Positions 15,741 to 25,162 of a DNA stretch of 52,175 bases are shown in pieces. The stretch lies in assembly GCA_026196475.1 (NCBI GenBank), contig JAPHTA010000017.1, forward strand, positions 1 to 52,175. The letters are read 5' to 3'. The notes under the pieces are model-generated. The model searched no databases and was not told the origin of the DNA. It worked only from the letters and a program-made list of their open reading frames with translations. The position numbers were made by a program, and so were the translations under genes. Positions within the stretch are counted from its first letter, which is position 1. The number at the start of each line of letters is the position of its first letter. This DNA is from Sedimenticola sp. (GTDB lineage: Bacteria; Pseudomonadota; Gammaproteobacteria; Chromatiales; Chromatiaceae).

Positions 15741-16658
15741 TTAGTATACCGGATCGAGCCCTTCCGGGCGCGTCTTGAAGCGACGATGAATCCAGAAGTA
15801 CTGTTCCGGGGCCTCCAATACGGCCTGTTCCAGCATTCTGTTGAGTAGCCGCGTATCCTGCTCATCATTTCCGGAGGGAAAGTTTTCCAGCGGTGGGGTC
15901 ACCTGGATCCGGTAGCTTCCATCTGCCAGTCGCCTGGGAAAATAAAGTATTACCCGGGCCTTCCCCATGCTGGCAAAGCGTGACGTTGCCGTGATGGTGG
16001 CAGCTGGCATATTGAAGAAGGGGATGAAGAGCGCGTGTCCCAGGCCGTAGTTCTGGTCGTAGGCGTAGAATATCGGTTCTCCCTTCCTCAGGTGGCGAGC
16101 CATTGTGCGGATGTCGTCCCGCCTGAACACAGGGCTGAGCCGCCGCCTTCGGGCGCGCAGGACCAGCCTGTCCATCAGCCGGTTTTTCATCGGTCGGTAC
16201 ATTGCACCCATGTGGTTGTGCAGGCTGAGCATGTGTCCCGCCAGTTCCAGGGTAGTGAAATGACCGGTTACCAGCACCACCCCCTGGCCCTCCCTTCTGG
16301 CGGCTTCGAGGTGTTCCAAGCCTTCTATCTGTACCAGACCGCGAACAGTTTCATCATCTCCCCACCAGGAGAGTGCGGCTTCAAAGAGGCCCATGCCGAT
16401 GGCCTCAAAGTGGTCTTGCAGCAACTGTTCCTGCTGTGCCGGGGTCAGCTTGGGAAAGCAGAGGCGGATATTGGTTGCGGCAATGTGGGCGCGTCGTTTG
16501 AGCAGGCGCCTGGCGAGCCTGCCAAGGCTGCGTCCCGCTTTCAGTTGTTGCGGGTAAGGCAGCAGGCATAGCAGGCGCAGTATCCCGAGGCCGAGCCAGG
16601 TGGGCCAGAAGCGGGGGTGCATGAACTGTCGCCATGGAAAAGGGCCTTGAGAATCCAT
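15741..16658 (-). CDS. LpxL/HtrB-family lipid A acyltransferase
   Basis: This is an inner-membrane acyltransferase of 305 residues that would add a secondary acyl chain from acyl-ACP to Kdo2-lipid IVA. It has an N-terminal hydrophobic anchor (LGLGILRLLCLLPYP), the HX4E catalytic motif in TGHFTTLELAGH, the MYRPMKN segment and a YDQNYG region. These follow the LpxL/LpxM pattern. It lies eight bases downstream of msbA, whose product flips lipid A across the inner membrane, so synthesis and export are coupled. Which acyl position it serves cannot be told from sequence. The start at 16658 is an ATG; a second ATG twelve codons on is possible. Confidence 0.88.
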   Translation of the reverse strand: MDSQGPFPWRQFMHPRFWPTWLGLGILRLLCLLPYPQQLKAGRSLGRLARRLLKRRAHIAATNIRLCFPKLTPAQQEQLLQDHFEAIGMGLFEAALSWWGDDETVRGLVQIEGLEHLEAARREGQGVVLVTGHFTTLELAGHMLSLHNHMGAMYRPMKNRLMDRLVLRARRRRLSPVFRRDDIRTMARHLRKGEPIFYAYDQNYGLGHALFIPFFNMPAATITATSRFASMGKARVILYFPRRLADGSYRIQVTPPLENFPSGNDEQDTRLLNRMLEQAVLEAPEQYFWIHRRFKTRPEGLDPVY

Positions 16659-16666
16659 TCGGGGCT

Positions 16667-18400
16667 CTATCCGGCAGAGAATTGTAACTGGTGGAGTTTT
16701 TTGTAGAGGCCGCCTTGCGCCAGCAATTCCACATGGGAGCCCACTTCCACAATCTGTCCTGCATTCAGGACCACGATGCGGTCCGCATTCTCAATGGTGG
16801 AGAGTCGATGGGCGATGGTGATCGTAGTACGTCCCGCTCTCAGGCGATCCATAGCCTGCTGGATCAGTTGTTCGGATTCCGTGTCCAGCGCTGATGTCGC
16901 CTCGTCCAGGATAAGGATAGGGGCGTCTTTCAGCAGGGCTCGAGCAATGGCCAGGCGCTGGCGCTGGCCACCGGAGAGACGGACGCCGTTATCGCCAATC
17001 GGCGTATCCAGTCCCTGTGGCATCTGTTCGATGAATTCCAGGGCATTGGCTGCCCGTGCGGCTTCCCGGATCTGTTCGTCCGTGGCATCGCTTTTTCCGC
17101 CGTATGCGATATTGGCCCGCACGCTGTCGTTGAACAGAAATACATCCTGGGAGACCAGGGAGACGTTAGCCCGCAGCACCGATAGTGGCAGCTCGCTGGC
17201 GTCGGTCTGGTCGATTAAGACCTGTCCTGAACTCGGTCGGTAAAACAGGGGGATCAGGCTTACCAGGGAGGTCTTGCCGCTGCCGGAGGGACCGACAAGG
17301 GCAATGTTTTCGCCGGGTTCTACTGTCAGCTGTATATTGCCAAGAGTGGGTTCGGTTTCGTTCCCGTATCGAAATTCGAGGTTACGCCACTCCAGCAACC
17401 CTTTGGGCCTCTCAAGGTTGCGTGTCCCCCGGTCCGGTTCCGGTTGCTCATCCAGCAGTTCAAATACACTCTCAGCTGCGGCCAGGCCGCGTTGTAACTC
17501 GTTGTTTATGCTGGTGAGTTTCTTCAGGGGGGAGAGGATCATCGCCATGGCACCGAAAAATGCGACGAATTCCCCTACGGTAAAGCCCCCCTGGGCTGAC
17601 TGTTGAGCCGCCAGGTAAGCCATCAGTGCCAGTCCGCAGATCGCCAGTAGCTGGTTCATCTGTACGCTGCTGTTATGGGCCACCGCCGTCTTCATCTTGA
17701 ACTGGCGCACCTTGTTGGCCGATTCGAAGAATCGTTGACTTTCCTGGCGTTGTCCACCGAACAGCTTGATCACCTTATTTCCGCCAATCACCTCCTCCAG
17801 CACCTGGGTCATCTCTCCCATGCGCTTTTGCAATTGGCGGTTTATTGTACGTAAGCGCTTACTTACAATGCGCACGAAAAAGGCGACCGCGGGTATCAAT
17901 ACGAAGGCGATGAGGCTCAGTTGCCAGTTGAGATAAAGCATCAGGGCCAGCAGGCCGATGATAGAGAGTGAGTCCCGGATCAGGGTGACTATCACGTAGG
18001 AGGCGGAGCTGGTCAGCTGCTCCACATCATAGGTCACTTTCGAGAGTACCACGCCGGCCGAGTTATTGTCGTAAAAGTGGGTCGGCAGGGACAGCAGCTT
18101 CTGCAGCATCTGCTCCCTGAGGTTGAATACCACCTTGGTGGCGACCGACTCCATGGCCACTGAGCTGACAATTGTTGCCAGTCCCTGGACCAAGGCGAGA
18201 CCGATCAGCAGTAGTGGCACCAGCACGATCATCTGCGGGTCCTTCTCGACAAAGCTGCCATCTAGCAGCGGCTTCATCAGGTAGGGCATGGCAGGCTGGG
18301 TCGCGGCCAGTACGACGGTTCCGACTATAGAGATCAGGAATATCCGCCAATGAGGGCGGACGTAGCCGAGGAGTCTCTGGTACTGGGCGAGCGAGGTCAT
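16667..18400 (-). CDS. msbA: Lipid A export ABC transporter (permease-ATPase half-transporter)
   Basis: This is a homodimeric ABC exporter of 577 residues. Six transmembrane helices (about residues 15-310) are followed by an ATPase domain with Walker A GPSGSGKTS, signature LSGGQRQRLAIARALL, Walker B ILILDEATSALD and the H-loop TITIAHRLST. The length and the lipid A/core neighbours support MsbA, which flips core-lipid A at the inner membrane. It is the first gene of the minus-strand operon. A TATAAT hexamer on that strand at 18419-18424 could be its -10, giving a short leader, but no good -35 accompanies it. Confidence 0.93.
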   Translation of the reverse strand: MTSLAQYQRLLGYVRPHWRIFLISIVGTVVLAATQPAMPYLMKPLLDGSFVEKDPQMIVLVPLLLIGLALVQGLATIVSSVAMESVATKVVFNLREQMLQKLLSLPTHFYDNNSAGVVLSKVTYDVEQLTSSASYVIVTLIRDSLSIIGLLALMLYLNWQLSLIAFVLIPAVAFFVRIVSKRLRTINRQLQKRMGEMTQVLEEVIGGNKVIKLFGGQRQESQRFFESANKVRQFKMKTAVAHNSSVQMNQLLAICGLALMAYLAAQQSAQGGFTVGEFVAFFGAMAMILSPLKKLTSINNELQRGLAAAESVFELLDEQPEPDRGTRNLERPKGLLEWRNLEFRYGNETEPTLGNIQLTVEPGENIALVGPSGSGKTSLVSLIPLFYRPSSGQVLIDQTDASELPLSVLRANVSLVSQDVFLFNDSVRANIAYGGKSDATDEQIREAARAANALEFIEQMPQGLDTPIGDNGVRLSGGQRQRLAIARALLKDAPILILDEATSALDTESEQLIQQAMDRLRAGRTTITIAHRLSTIENADRIVVLNAGQIVEVGSHVELLAQGGLYKKLHQLQFSAG

Positions 18401-18760
18401 GGATTGTGATGAGGGAGGATTATATTAAGTGACTGTTTATTAAGCTTCTATCGGATTAATGGCAGGCGCATGATAACTGAAACTGAGAGGCTTATATACT
18501 GTAAATTCGGCAACCAGGTGGACTGGGGTCGCTGTCGGCTGCAATTTGCAGTTATCCGTGTATTGGTCGGGTGGCGAGGAGCCAACCTCGAAAAACCGGC
18601 TTGCGCGAGATACGCAGGCTTCAATATCCGGTTTGGAAGATCTGTAGGAGCGGCGCCCTCGCCGCGAATTTCTGAAAACTTGCCGGATTTCTAATAATTA
18701 ATTTTAATTTCAGTTAGATAGGGTTTTTCGCAAACTGCCTGGGCGAATAAAAGGCCCTGG
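18401..18760. other. Intergenic region between rfaH-like gene and msbA
   Basis: This 360-base gap holds no convincing gene. It contains a TATAAT on the minus strand (18419-18424) close to the msbA start and a REP-like palindrome at 18643-18670. The middle shows scattered AT-rich sequence with no clear intrinsic terminator for the rfaH-like gene. Confidence 0.5.
18643..18670. repeat. REP-like palindrome
   Basis: The sequence TGTAGGAGCGGCG followed by CCCTCGCCGCGAATT forms a stem GCGGCG (18650-18655) with CGCCGC (18660-18665) around a CCCT loop. The TGTAGGAGCGGC...GCCGCGA layout is the well-known gammaproteobacterial (Pseudomonas-type) REP consensus. Only one copy is seen in the window. Confidence 0.65.
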
Positions 18761-19255
18761 CTAGAACCTGGCAATATTATCGGCAGAAACCTCAACCCGG
18801 TTCTGTTTGCCAATCATATCCAAAAGGATAATTACCCGGTTCTCTGCCCTCTGTTCGCAGAATATGGCCTCACAGTCGGTAAAGGGTCCACTGACCAACC
18901 GGATCCGATCACCACTGTTAAAGGCCCTGACCGGAAGCTGATGAAGTCCGTCTTTTCCTTCTCTTTTCCTTATATGTTCAACCAGTTGGTCGGGGATCCG
19001 GGCGGGGTTCATCCCTATGCGCACGAGGCTGCTGACACCTCGGGTGGACCTGATGGGGGTCCAGTCGTCCAGCCCCGCGGTTAGGCGTATGAAAAGATAG
19101 CGGGGGAAGAGCGGCGCTATCGAGATACGGGAACGCCCCGGTTGCCGGATTTCCGGCAGGTAGGTCTGAAAGCCCTGCCTCTCCAGCTGTTCGCGCGCGA
19201 CTCTTTCCTGGCGCGGTTTGGAGTGTATCAGGTGCCAGGCGGCTTGGTTGTCCAT
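18761..19255 (-). CDS. rfaH: RfaH-like transcription antiterminator (NusG paralogue)
   Basis: This 164-residue protein of the NusG superfamily opens with AWHLIHSKPRQERVAREQLERQ. It has FQTYLPEI, FPRYLFIRL and RSTRGVSSLVRIG, then a C-terminal KOW-type domain with GDRIRLVSGPFTDCEAIF. The length and the FQTYLPE-type N-terminus fit RfaH rather than housekeeping NusG. RfaH binds RNA polymerase paused at ops sites and suppresses termination in long LPS/capsule operons. Here it is transcribed away from the large polysaccharide operon, and an ops-like site lies in front of that operon at 19619-19630, which supports this assignment. Confidence 0.87.
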   Translation of the reverse strand: MDNQAAWHLIHSKPRQERVAREQLERQGFQTYLPEIRQPGRSRISIAPLFPRYLFIRLTAGLDDWTPIRSTRGVSSLVRIGMNPARIPDQLVEHIRKREGKDGLHQLPVRAFNSGDRIRLVSGPFTDCEAIFCEQRAENRVIILLDMIGKQNRVEVSADNIARF

Positions 19256-19660
19256 CCGGTTTCCCTTTCTGGAATAGCAGGTGATATCCAGGGGGATATA
19301 GTGGCCATATTTAAAGGAATGATCAAGCTGCCAGGGGCAATTTGAGAGAATTTTTGCATTTGCCTGATGAATTTCTCCCGGGAGAGTGGCAGGCCTCAGG
19401 TGCGGAATTTAATGTATGTCGGTTCTACTCGCACTGTCTGTATTGGGGTGTGTAGAATCCCTGGGTGGCTTGTTTGTTGCAAAATTGTGAGAAAATTCCA
19501 GTTTCCAGGTTCCCTGGTTGACGTCAAATCGTTTATTATGTTCACGTTTGAACAGAATTCAACTCTTGCATAAAGCTCCACTAAGCAAGAGGCCCGGGTT
19601 GCGCGATATGCACGATCCTGCGGTAGCCTGCCTGAAAAATACCAAAACCCTTTTAAATAT
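19256..19660. other. Divergent regulatory region at the head of the polysaccharide operon
   Basis: This 405-base region separates the minus-strand rfaH-like gene from the plus-strand operon. It contains the perfect palindrome TTGACGTCAA (19518-19527), AT-rich stretches, and the ops-like element at 19619-19630. No -35/-10 pair of good quality could be picked by eye, so promoter positions remain open. No gene is apparent. Confidence 0.55.
19619..19630 (+). promoter_or_regulatory. ops-like element (RfaH recruitment site)
   Basis: The sequence TGCGGTAGCCTG matches the ops consensus GGCGGTAGNNTG at all specified positions except the first. It retains the GCGGTAGC core that forms the small non-template hairpin recognised by RfaH. 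It lies 30 bases upstream of the first gene of the operon, on the coding strand, next to an rfaH-like gene. No full JUMPstart sequence is recognisable upstream of it. Confidence 0.65.
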
Positions 19661-20032
19661 ATGCCCCGTCGTCCTGCCACGGCACAAGAAGATAAGCGGT
19701 TTCGCGTGCTAAGACTTCTGGAGTCGCATCCGGACCTAACCCAGCGAGAGATTGCTGACAGGTTGGGGATCAGTCTGGGCGGTGTGAACTACTGCGTGCG
19801 GGCGCTGACGGAGAAAGGCCTGGTGAAAATAAAAAATTTCCGAAACAGCAGTAACAAGCTGGGCTATGCCTACTTGCTGACTCCAACAGGAGTGGCAGAA
19901 AAGACAGCCCTCGCAGCCAGATTCCTGAAACGCAAGCTCATGGAGTACGAAGCGCTAAGGGCGGAGATAGACGCACTGGAACAGGAGGTGCGCCTGGCCC
20001 AGAGAGATGGTGCTTCTAATGGACACCCATAG
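19661..20032 (+). CDS. MarR-type EPS-associated transcriptional regulator
   Basis: This 123-residue winged-helix protein has the helix-turn-helix segment HPDLTQREIADRLGISLGG, the wing region VKIKNFRNSSNKLGYAYLLT and a C-terminal helix that is probably coiled coil (KLMEYEALRAEIDALEQEV). It matches the small MarR-like regulators found at the head of exopolysaccharide clusters (EPS-associated family). As the first gene of the operon it is probably autoregulatory. The ATG is preceded by AT-rich sequence and the ops-like element. Confidence 0.82.
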   Translation: MPRRPATAQEDKRFRVLRLLESHPDLTQREIADRLGISLGGVNYCVRALTEKGLVKIKNFRNSSNKLGYAYLLTPTGVAEKTALAARFLKRKLMEYEALRAEIDALEQEVRLAQRDGASNGHP

Positions 20033-20092
20033 CGATGGTGGTTCCTTCCACTGCCCAGGCAATCAGACGCAAACAGATACAGGACACCAGAA

Positions 20093-21142
20093 ATGTTCCC
20101 GACTATAACAGACCGTAAAATACGAATAGCCATCGTTGGTTGTGGCCGCATCTCCAAGAATCATTTTGGCTCTATAGAAAAACACGCGGAGAACATCGAA
20201 CTGGCGGCGGTGTGTGATATCGACCCCGGAGTGCTTGCGCGGCATGTGAAGCAATATGGAGTGCCCGGATATCAGCACCTAGAGGAGATGCTGAAGACGG
20301 AGCAGCTCGACATGGTGGTACTCTGCACACCCAGCGGAAAACACCCAAGCCAGGCGGTTTTAGCGGCAAAATACAAAGTTCATGTAATGACAGAAAAACC
20401 CATGGCGACCCGCTGGGAGGATGGCGTGAGGATGGTTAAGGCGTGTGACGAGGCGGACGTGCGGATGTTTGTTGTAAAGCAGAATCGTCGAAATACAACG
20501 CTGCAGTTGCTGAAGCGCGCAATCACCGAAAAACGGTTCGGAAAAATCCACATGGTTCACCTGAACGTATTCTGGACCCGACCCCAGGACTACTATGACC
20601 AGGCCAAATGGCGGGGTACCTGGGAGTTCGATGGTGGCGCATTCATGAACCAGGCGAGTCACTACGTGGACCTGCTGGATTGGTTGATTGGTCCGGTTGA
20701 CAAGGTTCAGGCAATGATGAGCACGACGCGGGATATCGAGGTGGAAGATACCGGTGTGATGAATCTTCGGTGGAGAAATGGCGCACTGGGCTCCATGAGC
20801 GTGACTATGCTGACCTATCCGAAGAACATGGAAGGTAGCATCACCATACTCGGCGAGAAAGGCACCGTTCGGGTGGGTGGCGTCGCCGTGAATGACATCC
20901 AGCACTGGGATTTCGATGAGCCCCGGAACTATGACGAACATATACAATCGGCCAACTACGAAACCACATCCGTTTACGGTTTTGGTCATCCGCTTTACTA
21001 CAAGAACGTGATCGATGTGATGCGGGGCGAGGCGGAAGCCGAGACCGATGGTCGAGAGGGGCTGAAATCCCTTGAGCTGTTGATAGCGGCCTACCTTTCC
21101 GCACGCGACGGCAAAACGGTCTCACTTCCGCTGGAATACTGA
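20093..21142 (+). CDS. wbpB: Gfo/Idh/MocA oxidoreductase (WbpB-like UDP-GlcNAcA 3-dehydrogenase)
   Basis: This NAD-dependent dehydrogenase of 349 residues has the Rossmann motif [17 protein letters not shown] and the conserved [11 protein letters not shown]. The C-terminal Gfo domain has [26 protein letters not shown]. WbpB/WlbA oxidises C3 of UDP-GlcNAc-uronic acid. The next genes are a WbpD-type acetyltransferase and a WbpE-type aminotransferase, which complete the route to UDP-GlcNAc3NAcA. The UDP-GlcNAc 6-dehydrogenase (WbpA) that would supply its substrate is not in this window. Confidence 0.85.
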   Translation: MFPTITDRKIRIAIVGCGRISKNHFGSIEKHAENIELAAVCDIDPGVLARHVKQYGVPGYQHLEEMLKTEQLDMVVLCTPSGKHPSQAVLAAKYKVHVMTEKPMATRWEDGVRMVKACDEADVRMFVVKQNRRNTTLQLLKRAITEKRFGKIHMVHLNVFWTRPQDYYDQAKWRGTWEFDGGAFMNQASHYVDLLDWLIGPVDKVQAMMSTTRDIEVEDTGVMNLRWRNGALGSMSVTMLTYPKNMEGSITILGEKGTVRVGGVAVNDIQHWDFDEPRNYDEHIQSANYETTSVYGFGHPLYYKNVIDVMRGEAEAETDGREGLKSLELLIAAYLSARDGKTVSLPLEY

Positions 21143-21143
21143 C

Positions 21144-21725
21144 ATGAACTACTCGGTACATCAGAGCGCTATCGTTGATGAAGGTGCCACCATTGGGGAG
21201 GGCTCCCGTGTCTGGCACTTTGTCCATGTCTGCGCAGGGGCCAAAATCGGCAGGAATTGCTCATTGGGTCAGAACGTTTTTGTAGGCAACAAGGTCGTGA
21301 TCGGAGATAACTGTAAGATCCAGAACAACGTCTCCGTCTACGACAATGTAACCCTGGAGGAAGGTGTGTTCTGTGGCCCGAGCATGGTGTTCACCAATGT
21401 CTACAATCCACGCTCGCTGATTGAACGCAAAGACGAATACCGGGATACGTTGGTAAAGAAGGGCGCCACCCTGGGTGCTAACTGCACCATTGTCTGTGGC
21501 GTTACGGTTGGCGCTTTCGCTTTTGTCGGCGCCGGCGCAGTAGTCAACAAGAGTGTTGCTGACTTTGCCCTGATGGTTGGCGTGCCGGCAAAACAGGTTG
21601 GCTGGATGAGCGAGTATGGCGAGCAGATACCCCTGCCGCTGGAAGGTAACGGATCGTATACCTGCCCCCATAGCGGGCAGGTGTATGCGCTTAATGGATC
21701 CAGACTGGAGCAAGTAAAAAAATGA
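21144..21725 (+). CDS. wbpD: WbpD-like N-acetyltransferase (left-handed beta-helix)
   Basis: This 193-residue acyl-CoA transferase with hexapeptide repeats would acetylate the 3-amino group of UDP-GlcNAc3NA. The repeats run from about residue 8 ([21 protein letters not shown]) to residue 150 ([22 protein letters not shown]). The conserved [13 protein letters not shown] segment is typical of WbpD/WlbB. A C-terminal tail of about 30 residues has CPHSGQVY. It starts one base after the wbpB stop and overlaps wbpE by four bases. Confidence 0.88.
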   Translation: MNYSVHQSAIVDEGATIGEGSRVWHFVHVCAGAKIGRNCSLGQNVFVGNKVVIGDNCKIQNNVSVYDNVTLEEGVFCGPSMVFTNVYNPRSLIERKDEYRDTLVKKGATLGANCTIVCGVTVGAFAFVGAGAVVNKSVADFALMVGVPAKQVGWMSEYGEQIPLPLEGNGSYTCPHSGQVYALNGSRLEQVKK

Positions 21726-22822
21726 CGATCCCTTTTATCGATCTCAAGAGTCAGTACCAGGCACTTAAACCCCAGATCCAGGAGCGCATCAACCGGGTTC
21801 TTGAACATGGCCAGTACATCATGGGGCCGGAGGTGGGGGAGTTGGAGGAAAGGCTGGCTGACTATGTTGGTGTAAAGCATTGTATTGCAGTAAGCAGCGG
21901 GACCGACTCCCTGCTTATTGCCATGATGGCCCTGGGTATAGGTCCGGGTGATGAAGTGATTACTACGCCGTTCACCTTTATCGCCACGGGTGAAATGATC
22001 GCCTTGCTGGGGGCTACGCCAGTATTCGTTGATATCGACACCAGAACCTACAACATTGATCCCGAAAAGATAGAGTTCGCTATTACCCCAAAGACACGCG
22101 CAATCATGCCGGCCAGTCTGTATGGCCAATGTTCGGATATGGATGCGATCAACGCCATCGCCGATCGGCATCGTTTGCCGGTTATTGAGGATGGGGCTCA
22201 ATCATTTGGCGCCACTTACAAGGGCAGGAAGTCCTGCGGACTGAGTACCATCGGCTCAACCAGCTTCTTTCCTAGCAAGCCGCTGGGTGGGTATGGAGAT
22301 GGAGGTGCGCTGTTTACCAATGATGATGATCTTGCCAAGACGATGCGTGAAATACGTGTGCATGGACAGGATCGCCGTTACCATCATTCGCGGATTGGGA
22401 TAAATGGAAGACTGGATACACTGCAGGCTGCTATTCTGCTGGTCAAAATGGACCGCCTTGAATGGGAAGTAGTGCAGCGGCGTGCAATAGGCGAACGATA
22501 CTCTCATTATATTGAACTGCGCGGTTCAAATATAAAAACGCCATTCATCGAAGAGTATAATACTTCAGTATTTGCTCAATATACTATAGAGATAGATTAT
22601 AGGGAGGATGTGATTGCTAAATTAAAAACAAATGGAATACCTGTTGCAGTTCACTATCCCGTTCCTCTACATATGCAACAGGCTTTTAAACATCCGTACA
22701 AGGGGAGGTTATCAATTGTCAATGCTGAACATGCGGCAAGTAGAGTGATGAGTTTGCCGATGCATCCATATATGACTGAAGATGATCAAGACTATATTGT
22801 CGATACTTTGGTCGGACCATGA
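21722..22822 (+). CDS. wbpE: WbpE-like PLP aminotransferase (DegT/DnrJ/EryC1 family)
   Basis: This 366-residue sugar aminotransferase would install the 3-amino group on UDP-3-keto-GlcNAcA. It opens with [17 protein letters not shown]; the PLP lysine is in [16 protein letters not shown], with [13 protein letters not shown] upstream. The order wbpB-wbpD-wbpE and the ATGA overlap with wbpD support this substrate. Base composition changes inside the gene: 22141-22200 is 58% GC by count, whereas 22561-22620 is 32%. The 3' third therefore appears to derive from the AT-rich cassette that follows, which suggests a recombination joint within the coding sequence. Confidence 0.88.
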   Translation: MTIPFIDLKSQYQALKPQIQERINRVLEHGQYIMGPEVGELEERLADYVGVKHCIAVSSGTDSLLIAMMALGIGPGDEVITTPFTFIATGEMIALLGATPVFVDIDTRTYNIDPEKIEFAITPKTRAIMPASLYGQCSDMDAINAIADRHRLPVIEDGAQSFGATYKGRKSCGLSTIGSTSFFPSKPLGGYGDGGALFTNDDDLAKTMREIRVHGQDRRYHHSRIGINGRLDTLQAAILLVKMDRLEWEVVQRRAIGERYSHYIELRGSNIKTPFIEEYNTSVFAQYTIEIDYREDVIAKLKTNGIPVAVHYPVPLHMQQAFKHPYKGRLSIVNAEHAASRVMSLPMHPYMTEDDQDYIVDTLVGP

Positions 22823-22887
22823 ATCAATTTGCGGATATTACTGAGTCGCCTAGCGTGTTCTATCTCTAAGCTAGCTATCAAACTTCA

Positions 22888-24747
22888 ATGAACTCCAAGG
22901 GTAATTACAGGCCGGAGATAGATGGACTAAGAGCTTTTGCTGTAGTGGCCGTAATATGTAACCACTTAAGCGAAAATATTCTTCCTAGTGGTTACTTAGG
23001 TGTAGATGTTTTTTTTGTAATATCTGGATATGTCATTACCGCTTCTTTGATAGAGAGAGATTGCAAGGGCTTGTGGGATTACATCACATCTTTTTATGCA
23101 CGCCGTATAAAAAGGTTGATACCCGCGTTAGTACTGTTTGTGCTAATCACCAGTGTATTTATTTGTTTGGTTAATCCATCGCCTTTCCTGGCACTCTGGA
23201 CAGGGTTGTCGTCGCTATTTGGATTGTCGAACCTCTATTTGCTAAAACGATCAGCAGATTATTTTGCCCAATCAGCTGAGCTTAACCCCTTTATCCATAC
23301 ATGGTCTCTTGGTGTTGAAGAGCAATTCTATTTATTTTTCCCATTTCTTCTCTGGTACGCTGGTATTGGCCGAAAGAAAAGGGGTAATTGGATGGGGGTG
23401 ACACTAGTCTTGGTTGGGCTATCAATTGGGTCTCTAGTTGGCTTTGCCTATCTATATGAGATTAACCAGAATGCCGCCTACTTTTTGATGCCTGTCCGAT
23501 TTTGGGAGCTGGCTGCAGGGTGTATGGTATTTTTGACACTTCAGGGGCGGTCCGACTTCGTTAAGACGCTTGAATCAGTTCCTCCAACGCTTGTTCTATC
23601 TGGGATGATAGCTACTCTATTCATGCCTAACTCCGCAGCGGTTTTTGCAACAGTTCTCATTGTTATTCTTACTAGTTTCCTAATCTTCTGTGTACGGGAA
23701 GGAACTGTCGCATTTGAATTACTTACTGCACGAAGCGCAGTCTATTTAGGGATGATTTCTTACTCACTGTATCTATGGCATTGGGGAGTTATTTCAATTA
23801 GTCAATGGACCACAGGTATTTATTGGTGGACAATTCCATTTCAGGTTACCTTGATGTTTTTACTGGCGGTATTCTCATACCACTTTGTAGAACTTCCTCT
23901 AAGAAGAAACGCTTGGTTTAATCCGAGATGGAACACATTCATAGTGGGTGGAGGGAGTGTAATTGCATCGGCATGCATGATTGTTATTCTTGGGAAGTCC
24001 CTGCATGGATTTCTCTATACTGGTGTGTATAAGCATTCTGATTTTGTACATGTTCAGTCTGATATGGAGTGTGAACTTGGAGGGAGCAGGGTGTCAAAAG
24101 CGCCCGGAAAATGTCTAGCTAGGGAAAATGTTGAGCCAAGTATATTTGTACTGGGTAATAGTCACGCCAGCAACCTAGTGCCTAGTCTGCAACAGGTCTC
24201 GAAGGATTTGGGATATTTTAATGTCTATTATCTTACAAATGTGCAAATGTTTGATCCCGACTTTTGGACTGGTAGCAAACTTTTTGAAGAATTTTCGTTA
24301 TCACTTGGCAAGAATGACCTAATAGTTTATTCCCATAGCTCACCCAACTTATTAAAAGATAGTATGTCAGAGCAAATAGAAATGCAGATTAATGTATTGC
24401 GTAATTTGACTATATCCAGTGGGGCAAAGCTAGTTCTTGTTGACGATCTCCCAGACTTTAAGGAGTCTGAGTTCTTTCCATCATTTTCACTATTTAGAGA
24501 CGGGTTTTCTTTGGGAAAAGGTGAAGCAATTACAAGGCGTATAGTGCTTACAAATATTTTGAAATCGTACACTGATGAAAAAACAGTGAAGTACATAGAT
24601 CCATTTGAGGTTGTGTGTAATGAAGGGCAATGTCCTTCAGTGAGGGATGGTAAGTTAATGTATGCTGATAGCTCTCCTCATTTTACCAAGGAAGGAGCAA
24701 AGTCCCTGGTCCCATTATTTCATGGATACTTGCCTCCAGTTAATTAG
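22888..24747 (+). CDS. OafA/YrhL-type acyltransferase with SGNH domain
   Basis: This 619-residue inner-membrane protein has an N-terminal acyltransferase-3 domain with about ten transmembrane helices. It opens YRPEIDGLRAFAVVAVI and has LGVDVFFVISGYVIT, FYARRIKRLIPAL and HTWSLGVEEQFYL. From about residue 400 a periplasmic SGNH domain follows, with VLGNSHASN near residue 422 and the DSSPHFT motif near residue 595. Such fusions O-acetylate surface polysaccharide. It is the first gene wholly within the AT-rich part of the operon and most likely decorates the repeat unit. The target sugar is unknown. Confidence 0.88.
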   Translation: MNSKGNYRPEIDGLRAFAVVAVICNHLSENILPSGYLGVDVFFVISGYVITASLIERDCKGLWDYITSFYARRIKRLIPALVLFVLITSVFICLVNPSPFLALWTGLSSLFGLSNLYLLKRSADYFAQSAELNPFIHTWSLGVEEQFYLFFPFLLWYAGIGRKKRGNWMGVTLVLVGLSIGSLVGFAYLYEINQNAAYFLMPVRFWELAAGCMVFLTLQGRSDFVKTLESVPPTLVLSGMIATLFMPNSAAVFATVLIVILTSFLIFCVREGTVAFELLTARSAVYLGMISYSLYLWHWGVISISQWTTGIYWWTIPFQVTLMFLLAVFSYHFVELPLRRNAWFNPRWNTFIVGGGSVIASACMIVILGKSLHGFLYTGVYKHSDFVHVQSDMECELGGSRVSKAPGKCLARENVEPSIFVLGNSHASNLVPSLQQVSKDLGYFNVYYLTNVQMFDPDFWTGSKLFEEFSLSLGKNDLIVYSHSSPNLLKDSMSEQIEMQINVLRNLTISSGAKLVLVDDLPDFKESEFFPSFSLFRDGFSLGKGEAITRRIVLTNILKSYTDEKTVKYIDPFEVVCNEGQCPSVRDGKLMYADSSPHFTKEGAKSLVPLFHGYLPPVN

Positions 24748-25162
24748 GTTCAGTGCTTCTATTTCCGTAGCGAGTCCTCGAAATTCAAAGCGATAGATGT
24801 TTCTAGAAAACAAAGAGGTACGATAAATTGGCTTTACAAGAAAAATAGATAACATTGAGCATATATTTGAAGTCAGGAAAATCGTTGCTAGTTAGGCTAG
24901 TATCCGCTCGAAATGAAAAACAAATTGGAAGGAACATCAACTGTTTGTGCACAAATTTTATTTTGCTGGAAGATCGAAAGACTAAGAGACAGAATAGCAT
25001 GCTCAGTGTGAGTAAAGCCGTTTCTATTTTTTGTGGCTGGGGTCAGGTATTAGCTAAAGTAAGATTGGATTAGTGTCCGATGTCTACCGACGGATCTAAA
25101 GACGCAGGAGATCAATATCAGGTGTCCTTTTTTAAAGGCTGCAATCGTATTAGTGCGACAAG
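24748..25162. other. Intergenic gap without recognisable gene
   Basis: This 415-base AT-rich gap lies between the acyltransferase and the first Wzx-like gene. A 72-codon open frame (24855-25073) has no recognisable motif or ribosome binding site and is not called. The gap could be remnant DNA from earlier cassette exchange. No terminator or repeat was identified. Confidence 0.4.

Noticed and set aside
15701-15868. N-terminal extension of the GT4 gene on the minus strand
   Set aside because: The extension overlaps the lpxL-like gene and has no homology-like content; the ATG at 15700 has a ribosome binding site and the conserved start.
19518-19555. Possible -35 hexamers TTGACG and TTGAAC upstream of the polysaccharide operon
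   Set aside because: No matching -10 hexamer lies at 15-19 bases from either, so no promoter is called.
24855-25073. 72-codon open frame in the gap before the first Wzx
   Set aside because: There is no ribosome binding site, no recognisable motif and low-complexity AT-rich coding; it is more likely chance.
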